Origin: Armillaria gallica
Lineage: Eukaryota > Basidiomycota > Agaricomycetes > Agaricales > Physalacriaceae
Direction of reading: 5' to 3'
Length of the DNA stretch: 64,000 nucleotides
NCBI GenBank assembly: GCA_037576215.1
Contig: JBANDB010000020.1
Location: forward strand, 1,240,001 to 1,304,000
Shown: piece by piece, positions 54,612 to 64,000 of the stretch
Position numbering within the stretch: the stretch's first letter is position 1
How the letters are laid out: each line of letters opens with the position of its first letter
The notes under the pieces: model-generated
The model's input: only the letters and a program-made list of their open reading frames with translations
Told to the model about the DNA's origin: nothing
Databases searched by the model: none
Translations under genes and position numbers: made by a program

Positions 54612-57255
54612 ATACCAGCCAACGTCGAAGAATCCCTTTCCCTTGACTTACGTGACAGGCACCCCGCATTGGTGTCGAGTCTATCCTGCGCCTACTATTT
54701 GCCTACTCGCTCATCATACATGAGGATCTATCTATAGCACATGCATCCGACCTTCGACGCGTCTTCCGTGAAATCGTCCACGTCTACTAAAGTAACGCTT
54801 TGCCCTCAGCGATCTCAGGCACTGCCACAATGGCCTGACACTCTCAGCCCGCCCTCCCATCCGCCGTCCCTCCCAGACCTGACATCCGTGCTGTCTAGCC
54901 AGTCTCTCCCTCCGCCTACTCCCGTCCGTCTACAATTCCTCGTGCAGGAGATGGCGCCGACTTGGCTTCGTAGTTCGACCTGGGGATGCAGGGAACGGTC
55001 ATGCGTACTCGTGCGACAGAGGTATCGGGGATGGCGGACTGTGTCCAGTTAGAATTGCATCAAGACCCTTTTGATGGTTCATCACATCATGACGAACTCA
55101 GAGATCATTTGATTTACTCGAAGCTGGGAGGTCTGAGGTACACTCCTGGGCCCAAAGGAAATCGGTGCTCAGGAAATCAGGCGGAAATGATTTACCAAGC
55201 TGCAAAAGTTTCCTCAGATACATTTCCAGCTCCGGTGATCCATGTTCTGTGACAGTGATCGAGGGACATTGTAAATAGCTCGTTACTGACCCTGTCATTG
55301 ACAAAATTGTGGTCGTATTGTTCAGAGAGCATCTGCGTCTACAATGATTTGCCTCTATCTCCGTTGCTAGCGGAGCCTCCACTACTGTTTGTTTGTCCCC
55401 CACTCTGGGGAGATCCCTTCGGCTGATGAGCCATACCTCCTCCAGCATTGGGAGCACCTAAGGAAGTGGGGGTCTGCTTTCCTTGAGAGTCGCATCTGTG
55501 ACCCACCATATGCTGTTAGCTCGTCTTTCGCGCAGTGTAGAGTCCACAAACCCTGATTCGCAGTCTGCTGAACTCCTAGGGAAAATGTACTCATTGGTCA
55601 AAGCAGAGAGGCATAAACGAATAATGTGCAAACCTCTGTAATCTCCTGTGAACACCACCGTGAGGATGAATGCGGAAACAAGATATGAAAAGAATACACA
55701 CATGTTGTGGTGAGCGCGGTACATGATGAGACAGTGGTGTTACTAGAATCAGTTCTTATATGTTTTACTAATACTTCCATTCCCTATTTACGAAGTGCGG
55801 GATAGATGGATAAGTTGCACCGATCCAAAGTCATCGGGTTCAATATTCAATCCATGAACGGAGGGTCTCATTTCATTTGAAGATAGACAATATTCACACC
55901 TGAATCAGGTAAGCATAGTGTCGCCGAAGTTCAGTTTGGAACCTCGGTCCGGACGCTGAACGCTAGAACTGAACGTGAGGTTCAGTTCACGTTCATGTTC
56001 AGTTTTACTGATGCATACTCCGTTCGGTTCTAGGTTCAAGGACTCCCAGAAAAGTCTGAACGCTCTTCGAACGTGTTTGAACCCCGAGGTAAAGAAGTGC
56101 TGACTCCTGCTGAGACAACAGTCAAACACTGAGAGTTCATTGCCATGATGACAGCTACCTTTCGCATTCTGCTTAGGGTCATGCCTCGGATTCTCCAAAA
56201 TGTTTGTACGGAGTTCATTAATGAATAGCACACTGACATCAACGTGTAGTGACCCACATCAGCCTAAACACTAATTGAAAATTTGAACGGGTTCTAAACG
56301 TGAACCGAACACAGTTGAACGTGAACGTCCGTTCAGTTCCCGTTCACGTTCACGTTCACCAAGACCAAGGACGTTCATGTTCACGTTCTGGGCAAGAGGT
56401 AGCGGCCCTGAACTGAACTGAACTTTGGCAACACTAGGTATGCAGGGTCGTCAAAAAGAGCCTTAGGTTCTGTGATGGCGGGAACGTAGGTAAGGTACAG
56501 TTCCTCGATCACGCAGCTTCCCGCTCGTTCGGTTCCAATGGCCGCGCGCTGTTCATCAGCAGATCTCCGCATATGCGTTCCCACTGTTCGTGATGGTGCC
56601 CACTATATCACAAACGTGTCACGGCACATACACAGAAGGCCAATCAGGCCGTACATTAATCGACGCTGCCGGCATCCCTGCTGTTCCGGTTCTTCAAGAG
56701 AGAGAAAAATCATTCTCCAAGATGATAATGCATGTACGCATTTCTGAGTTATTTTGATCAAAGGTACCCGACAACCAAATCCAGGTCTAGTTCTGCCTTT
56801 GATCCAGAACAAAAGATACCGATTCATATCGTGGATTAAGCTGGTTAGTTGGCCTTTGTCTAGGTATAAGTACATACTGTGCCCATGACCAACCATTCCC
56901 TTAAGGAAACAACGCCGTCGTGCTTGTCCTGGCCAGTTTAAGTCCTTCTTTCTACTATTACTTCGCTGTCTAACATAGCATGCATAGTATCACATGATTG
57001 GTACATATCCACTGCAGCATTTCAGCCGCGGAGGCCAGGTGTGCAGAGTGTGGCCCATGGAAAGGATGAACAAGGATCAGTGAAGTTAGAATAACACTTC
57101 AAAATGAAGGCGGGGAGCTAATTCCGAGGATAAGGGACAACTTATATAGATATATCTACCCCAGTCTTTACGAGAAGTAATCACATACAGTACTTGATGA
57201 GCGAGCAGAAGGCGAGGGCAAGCTGTTAGTATTCCCGGCTGACGTTAAAGGGCAC
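54612..57255. repeat. Gene-like dispersed repeat R5, copy b (interrupted)
   Basis: Matches R5a from 6332, interrupted by the MITE at 55916-56436 and by unrelated sequence at about 56640-57140. The minus-strand intron-like segment is at 55496-55551, with the donor changed from GTATGT to GTTTGT. The frame that meets TAA in copy a is open here, reading GAPNAGGGMAHQPKGSPQSG and on through QTNSSGG to a stop near 55340. Alternative frames across the same intron are also open, so the true product cannot be fixed by eye. Confidence 0.65.
55916..56436. mobile_element. 521-bp hAT-type MITE inside R5b
   Basis: TAGTGTCGCCGAAGTTCAGT at the left and, reversed, TAGTGTTGCCAAAGTTCAGT at the right. The flanking octamers GGTAAGCA (55908-55915) and GGTATGCA (56437-56444) agree at seven of eight positions. 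Copy R5a lacks the insert and reads AATCAGGAAGCCAGG, acting as an empty-site reference. The interior is full of GAACGTGAAC/GTTCACGTTC repeats in both orientations. No transposase. Confidence 0.78.
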
Positions 57256-57867
57256 CATGAAAAATGTTGATTAGTTACATATCTATCCACCCACCGTACC
57301 CGTATATGGGTACGGCCGTAAAACGGGTAAACGGGTATACGGGTAATACGGGCAAAGGCATGGTTTCGAAACGATTACAACGGACTGAGCAGTGGCTCTG
57401 AAAGAGAACAACCACTGAAATCAGCCAGTAATAGTCGTTGAATGTCAAACGACTCTGCCACGGTCTGGAGAGCGACTACTTGGTTACCACGAGCCTCAGA
57501 TGAGGGATTGACTGATACTGTAAGCGACTGAGAAGAAATCAGCGTAAGCAGCATGGCAAGGACATTGTAAAAGCCCAAAGAAGAGATCTCGGGTGCGGGT
57601 GCTCATGACCAACACACAGTTGGGCACCAGCAGTGACATAGTTGGTTGGTAGGAGCCTAAAAAGATATAAGTTGAGCTCGAAATGTATAACTTCAATCGA
57701 ACAATCAAAATACCTCTATTTACCATGGCAGGCACAATAGAGAGTTTGCGAAGGGAAAGGGTATACTTATTTTCATGGAGTAGTGCAAAGCTTTCGGACA
57801 TAGAAAGAAAATTTCAGTTGAATGAAATGCGGTTGAATACTCCAGTAGGAGAAGTGCTCAAACTTCC
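57256..57867. other. Spacer with a GTACGG-rich hairpin
   Basis: At about 57295-57352 CCGTACCC/GGGTACGG arms face each other around GTATAT, followed by several ACGGGTA repeats, similar in style to the subterminal repeats of the TAGGGCTGC MITEs. Overlapping frames at 57496-57801 (minus) and 57683-57931 (plus) are unresolved. Confidence 0.35.
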
Positions 57868-58740
57868 ATATGAAAAGAATACACACATGTTGTGGCGAAC
57901 GCGGTACATAATGGGAGACTGGTGTTACTAGAATGAGACCGCCTGTTCTTATACTTTTTGCTAATACTTCCATTTCTGAAGCGCAGGATAGATCAATAAG
58001 TTGCAATGATCCATCATCATTTCTGAATACAACTGTGAGAAAGCGCGTTGGGCGGTGCAGTAAGGTTATATGCTTCCGAGTATCGGAGTTAATCTATGAA
58101 TGGAGGATCTCAATTCATTTTGTAGGTTGACGCTCCAATCTCAATCAGGAAGCCAGATGGGAGTCCGTAAGGTACGTGGTCGGCAACCCTGCATTCTGTG
58201 ATAGCTGCGCATTGGCTCTTCGAGTTCCCATTGCTCGTGATGGTTGCCTAGCGAGGCCCACTGTACTCTTACCCTCAATGCTTTTCATTTGCTCGTAACG
58301 GCGTGGCAAATACGATATATTACAAACATATCACAAACATATTTACGCCAAGAAGTAATCGCATACAGGACTTGATGAGCGAGCATAAGGCGAGGGAGAT
58401 CTGTTAATATTATCCGTTGATGTTAAAGGAATCCATTTTTCTTTCAGGAAAGAAAACATATCCTCCTGACAATACTTGTGAATCATTCATGAGCCGTGTA
58501 TGAGGACACGGAATAATGGCCCAGGTCGTTATTGAAGGTTTGATGCCTGATATATGATTTAGTCTAGTGTCGCATGTAATTCATATCTACCGTCGGTACT
58601 ACACACCGAGCAACTGTTATTTTCCCTAGTAAAAAAACTATGGGAGTTCAGCTGAATGTGAAAGTTAACCGATGTGTTTCATCTTCAGTGCTCCAGCTGC
58701 ACTGTCCGGCTTTAGATGATGGAACATAGCTCTCAGACTT
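57868..58740. repeat. Gene-like dispersed repeat R5, copy c (right half only)
   Basis: Matches 7392-8240 of copy a, including ACACACATGTTGTGGCGA near its start and CAGCTGCACTGTCCGGC at its end. The tRNA-like B box is degraded (GGTTTGATGCC). It contains an insertion of about 40 bp near 58630 relative to copy a. Confidence 0.65.
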
Positions 58741-61700
58741 CGATGAGTGACCGGGAAAGTCGGATAAAAGGCCTCTAAAGAACAGCAGAGGTGTTATTAG
58801 TGATCACTGTGTTTTGTGCGGTACTGCATACGGTATATGGCTGTCACCTCCAATCTGTCGACGGTGTACACTCCATATAATTACGTCTATCATGGTCGAT
58901 ATAACGGAGACAAGTCAAACTCTTCAAGGACGGGGTATGTGGATTTTCAATGCCATTCTTGGACCCGGAATGCGGGCTCCGCTCCCGTCGCACCTGATAG
59001 ACCCACATGGCGACTAATTCCCACTACCTTTGGTAGTGGGTCTTATAAACCACTAATGTTTCGACTTTTGGCATGTGGATGCACGATTACATCAGGAAAA
59101 AATCACCAAGATATATAATAGTATAGGGAGTATATACCTCAAATAGCCTGATAGCTAGGTACCCCCTTACATACCATCCGGTATCTTTCAGCCAATGTTA
59201 CGTACCAATATATAGCGTGCCATAGCTCACTACCAAAAGTCCTGTACCAGTCGGATACTGATACCATTGCTTCGTATATCTCAATACCTAGCACAAGATT
59301 CAAGGAAATTAAGCAGCAAACTTGAGTATTTTCATGGAGTATACTACAACAAATGATGATGCAAACACATCGAAGCATATATATGCTTCATACTATGAAA
59401 AACCTGACACACACACAACCAGTGTCATGCATTATCTCAGCTGCGTACGAACTAGACAACTAAACTAGAAAAGACGTAAGAGGATAACATGGATATGAAA
59501 AGCAAAGCAAACTCACCAATGGAACCACAATGACAACTGTTTAGGTGCCAATTACAGAGTCTTAATGATCCTGTGAGTATTCCATTTAGTCAATGACAGA
59601 CATACTGTTGACTAAATGGACCACCCCACTATCCTCGTCAGGCATCTACGGCATCCTGTAATTTTGACGTCGATCGTTGTCGATAAATCATCCAGTCTCC
59701 TGATGACGAAGACAGTTGAGCTCACATTGACAGGTGGTAACATCGAGACACTCACCTGGAGGACGCGAAAGTCTGCTGTTACATTGCGCCACTGCGACAA
59801 CACTATGCCAAGGATAACACAATATGAGCGGGATTCGAGTGCCATACACGGATAACATCTGCGTTGATGTCCAGGCCATTGTTGGAGTCATTCAAAATAC
59901 CTACGCGCACGCAGTGGTTCTTTTTATCAGAGCTAGACTAGTCCAGTATGAATTATAATGAAGAGACGACGATAGAATGGCTACTCACAGGCAGTTATCA
60001 ATTTGCTGTAAACACAAACCAAGCAATACCAAGGCCAGGGCAGAAGTAAAGGAAAGCCAGCAAAATCCATAATCTTTGGAAGAAAGGCCTGGGGAGAGCA
60101 CGCAGGGGACATGATGGATGGGGATGATGGTAGAAAGGAAGGGAATGTGGTTGGTCTTTGTTTGGATGGCATGATCGTTTCGTTGACATGTGCATGGGCC
60201 ATTGGAGTTTGATCGGGGACTGAAATGGACTTCATCGACTTTTGTTTTGGCTCGCACCATCAAGTTAACTATCAACGTCAAGGATAGATTCTCTATTATC
60301 GTGTCTAGTGTGCTACATTCAGATGGCTCTTATCATTCTTCTTATTAGCCCATCTGACCATGGAACTATAATAAGCCCTCTGCTAGCGTCTCAGTCCCTA
60401 GTACATGCCAGGATTGTTCTCAAATTCACAATTCCCACTTACCAAATGCCAGGATCACAACGATTTTCATGTCCTATATCAAAAGTTGGTGGTCAAGTGC
60501 CTGTATGAAGTTATTGCACTGCTTATTGTCTTACATGTCACTGCTCCTTTCTTTTTGAACTCATAATGAGTAGCAGTAGTCACACTGGCAAGCGGTCCCT
60601 AAGGAGTAATAGCTCGCTTCAATGAGATTTCTGATTGAAATTACTTTATAAGGTATGTACTGTTACTGTACTTTTAGCGGAAGCTACCGGAAGCTACATA
60701 GCCATAGTGGTGAGCTATGCCCACTACAGAGCTCTGGTAGTACTACATAGCACTGGCACAGAGCTACATAGCAAAAGGCCTTTTTCCTGATGTACTGCCA
60801 GCCTTTGTGCCCCCTATCCAACCCTCTGAGACACTTCCTTTAAGGCTGTATGTGTTCTATGGAATCTGTTCTTTTTTTCTGCTTTTTTTCAGGGATATAA
60901 TAATAATAGCTTCAGTCTTTCGGGTAACACTGAGCCCCTTTTCAGATTGGGATTATTTATTTATTTGGGGTGGGCTTGAATGCCCTGCCATCTGTCATTA
61001 CTCCTTCTCAGTAATGTCGTCTTCTTTTCATGTTACCATCGCAGGTGAATCATATTCCTCCTGTTTATCTCTGCATTCCCCTAGCTCTTGTCAAAGATCA
61101 AATGTCCAAGTACCTGGACATGGTGCTATTTTGGTTACAGCTGCCACTGATATTGGCACTACTAGAGGTATGGGCCATCACTGCACATGGCAGGTCCGAG
61201 TCCTATGACTTTTCTGGTATTTAGGTAGTCAGTTCATATTTGTATATGAAGATGTCTCTGCTTTCAATGTCAGTTGGATCTGCCATCAGATCCCCCTGGC
61301 CTTTGGTACCTTCCATGCAAGCTGCCCTACCAGTAACCATACTGTCATTGAACCAAATGATCCCAGATGCATCAGGTATCATGCAGTGAAATGAGTGTCT
61401 CCATAATCACACATTATTCCCACAAAGGAGTATCATGCCATACCTTCTCTAACTGGCAATTCAAAGGACATGTCAGGGGGTGTAGTTGTATGCAGCATGC
61501 ACGTGGCAAGTATAGATGGAGAATACATGAACATGTGATGTTAGACTAGACTAGCCCCACATACTATGCATTCTGCACCATTGAACATAAGCAGCATTTC
61601 TCTGCAGTTGGTCATGTACCCCTGTATTGTTGACTGTCATCTTGCCTGTGAAAGTAGGTATGCACTACACAGGAATACTGAGTAGAACACAATTCCCCAT

Positions 61701-62490
61701 GACCTGCAGTACATTTAAGTATGATAGACAGAAAAGGGCTGTTCCCCCTCAGAATTTTCAATACAATGGATTCTATGCTCACAAACCCATCAAATATGAA
61801 CACATCCAGGTACTCTCGCTGCAGCCTCTGATTGAAATAATCTCTCAGCTCCTCCAAGGTATACTTGCCTCTGACAAACTTAGGGAACAACGTTCTGAGC
61901 ATCCACATCCACATGTTGTCATCCATCCCGATTATCTCATCTCATGGCTGTCAGTCTGCAGTCCATAAATTGAACAATACAAAACTTGTCACATCATGTG
62001 CACAGCTGTTATCTGACCATTAGCAGCCTAGGGGGGTGCTGCCAAATGGATGTGGTTTCCGCTTGGCTGAGCGAGAACAACACTGCGCTGTTTGTCTGTC
62101 ACTGTCTGTTTGGAATCAAATGTCTCTGATGCACATCTTTTGCACTTTTCTGCTGGTCTCATTGATGTGATGAGGTGATCCAGGTTTGGTCATACACCTG
62201 TGGGACACTGACTATGCATTAGAAGAGATGAACTCATAATTTTTAGACAATGCTTCATGCAGGACACAAGACTTGTGTGGAAGTAAGTCCTTTGTCCAAT
62301 GTAGGTTGAAGGGGATCCATCAAATGGGAGAACAAAGGTTCAAATAGGGTGGACTGCCACAGTGCAATCCTGAGAGCAACTAAGGAAGTGAAGTGGTTGA
62401 CATCTCAAACAGATACTTCTGGCCCAAGGTGAGGATGTCAGATGACAACAGCATACAGATAGCACAAGAAATTGACTCCAACAGAATTCT
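58741..62490. other. Low-CpG terminal region, no supported gene
   Basis: Contains a perfect 13-bp palindrome (TCCATTTAGTCAA, 59581-59593, with its complement at 59608-59620), GCTACATAG-type short repeats at 60690-60770, and several frames of about 100 codons (59981-60281 minus, 60807-61208 plus, 61612-61926 minus) without motif. The last reads MWMWMLRTLFPKFVRGKYTL and may be an old exon. Confidence 0.3.
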
Positions 62491-62788
62491 ATGCAGGATG
62501 GGCAACAACACATTGATTCATATGGAAGACAACATGGTGCAGTACTACAAGAGGGTGACAGAAGATCGGAAAGGACAGTGAGTGATAGGCCAAGTATGCA
62601 AATACAAGTGATGTTGACAACCCATGAACACCAGCAGCCAGATACACAAAAAGCGAGGCTGCAAATATTCAGAGTAGGAAACATAGTCAAGTTCCAATGC
62701 TACATGGTTTTTATGAAGACTAGAAACACATCAGCAAGAATGAATTTGGTACTATGCACCCTAGCCAGTCAAGTTTCAACATGTGATG
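62491..62788 (+). pseudogene. Exon-like frame of unknown function
   Basis: About 99 codons reading GNIVKFQCYMVFMKTRNTSA and MNLVLCTLASQVSTCDG, ending at a good GTAAGT donor at 62789. No matching downstream exon was found. Its surroundings suggest a transposon-linked gene relic. Confidence 0.3.
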
Positions 62789-63302
62789 GTAAGTGACTAC
62801 ATCTTGTAAGCAGAGAAGACTGAATGATGCTGAACATACAATGATCCAAACAGAACACAGACAGGGAGAAAAAGAGACACATGACCAAGACAGAAAAACC
62901 AAAGATGATGCCAAAGATGAAGAGAAAGATAGGGTTTGAAGACAAAGAGGATGAAGAGGAAAGGGAGATGAACTAAGGGCAAACAAATGAGCCAAGAAAG
63001 TGAAGGAGAAGGAGGAGAAAATGAGCACTTAATTAAAGGAGAGGCTTGTGTAACATAGAGATCTTAAGGGTAATGTGAAGGTAATGTATTGAGAACATAG
63101 CGAGGTACACACAATAAAAGAACTCATGTCAAGAAAACTGATGAACCCTAACACCAAGGGAGAAGTCAGAAAGCGAGCTGAAAATACTGAAGGGAGAATC
63201 AGAGGGCAATGCACTGAGAGGCACCTGACAATCCTGATAGAGCCGAAAAACCAAAGGACGGCAATCCCCGCAATCAATAGAATCTTTCCCATGGTGTTTT
63301 GA

Positions 63303-63482
63303 AGATACATAATAACTGAGATACCTATATACATAGGACTCAGAATGGAGATGCTGTTGCAGCTAAAAATAAAGGAGGGAATCCCCACAGACATTGTTTT
63401 GGGTTATGACTGGTTTAATGCAGTGGCTATGGATAGAGAAGTGTGTCTAGGTAAGTGTATAGGGTGTATTCTATCATTTATC
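63303..63482 (+). pseudogene. Possible retroelement protease remnant
   Basis: A 60-codon open stretch includes EGIPTDIVLGYDWFNAVAMD. The IVLGYDW pattern resembles the ILGxDW motif near the C-end of retrotransposon aspartic proteases. The Asp-Ser/Thr-Gly active site is not visible upstream, so this is weak. Confidence 0.25.
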
Positions 63483-63735
63483 TGAATCAATTGGGTAAGA
63501 AGGAGGATCTATGGGATCATCAAAGATTGTGGCATTGCTGGAACTGTATGAAGCGGTGGCATGTCCATCTTCATCCCTTTTCATTCTGTCTCTCAACAAT
63601 GCATCTGTAGTGACCCTAATGTTTTGCCATGGGGTTGTACTCAGAACATCTTGTTTCGACTATCCTCAGTTTTGACATCATATCATGTTGCACCTCTTGT
63701 CTGGATGATGTGCCTCGCAGAAATTCTCAGGTTGT

Positions 63736-64000
63736 ATGAGCTTTGTTCAATCAACGAGGGATGTGGGTGTTTTTTCCCATAGTTTCCTAGTCTCTTCTGT
63801 CATTTGTTCCAGTGTCATTGATCATGTAGGCTCTGAATTTGTCAGGACTTTTGCTGAGGTTTTCACAGCACATGCAGATAGGAATGTCCATAGGCAGACT
63901 GTTATTGGTGCTACAGCCCATTGTAACTTTTTAAAGTATATACCTTTTGACATGGAACTGTTGTATTTACTTATTATTTTCCTTTTCAATGAAAATATGG
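63736..64000 (+). other. Open frame running off the window end
   Basis: From ATG at 63736: MSFVQSTRDVGVFSHS, then IDHVGSEFVRTFAEVFTAHA and VIGATAHCNFLKYIPFDMEL, still open at 64000. It may be part of a gene lying to the right. No family recognised. Confidence 0.25.

Noticed and set aside
59600..59895. Small spliced gene on the minus strand (GTGAGT...CATCAG intron)
   Set aside because: All three frames across the junction are short and conflicting, and the plus strand is equally open, so the coding strand cannot be supported.

Overview
The window looks like nuclear DNA of a filamentous basidiomycete, most likely an agaricomycete mushroom. Supporting signs are very short spliceosomal introns (44-72 nt, GTRNGT...YAG), F-box genes with the coiled-coil plus F-box layout common in Agaricomycetes, a Ty3/gypsy element with gag and pol fused in one frame, and many solo LTRs, MITEs and decayed gene copies. 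There are no bacterial operons, rRNA genes, intact tRNA genes or CRISPR arrays. Most short open frames are noise; supported features are few and lie in a sea of repeats.

Left part (1-15 kb): a truncated repeat (R1a, 1-605), a second repeat (R2a), a decayed intron-rich plus-strand gene (about 1141-3969), and a convergent, recognisable PLP-dependent 8-amino-7-oxononanoate (KAPA) synthase-type gene at 4094-5518 (minus) with one apparent frameshift. After it come a solo LTR with target-site duplication (5883-6063), a gene-like repeat (R5a), half of a long-range inverted coding repeat (R6a) and a tandemly repeated unit (R4a/R4b).

Centre (15-40 kb): a complete, apparently very young Ty3/gypsy retrotransposon (15045-21783, minus) with 398-bp LTRs that look identical and a 5-bp target duplication. 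Its 1901-residue polyprotein has Gag, protease, RT and RNase H but no integrase. Then follow R1b, a run of same-orientation decayed copies of one gene family (R7) that encloses a small intact two-exon gene (25932-26470), and a 2.7-kb terminal-inverted-repeat DNA transposon (27667-30385) with an 8-bp target duplication. That transposon carries subterminal AACGCAAATG clusters and two nested insertions, a hAT-type MITE and a solo LTR. Further right are an F-box gene with no visible start (34453-35199), an Old Yellow Enzyme pseudogene with several frameshifts (35562-36908) and unrecognised exon-like pieces.

Right part (40-64 kb): CpG becomes visibly scarce in many stretches, consistent with old methylated, deaminated sequence. 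Here lie an F-box/leucine-rich pseudogene (41139-42312), the second copy of R6, several TIR elements (39704-40666 with a nested TA-type MITE, 47737-47921, 48182-48913, 49922-50063, 55916-56436), an internally deleted second Old Yellow Enzyme copy (50399-50880), and copies R5b and R5c. The last 5 kb hold only weak coding fragments.

The genes do not form a pathway or cluster. The unifying theme is layered transposon activity and decay, with almost every recognisable host gene present as a broken copy.
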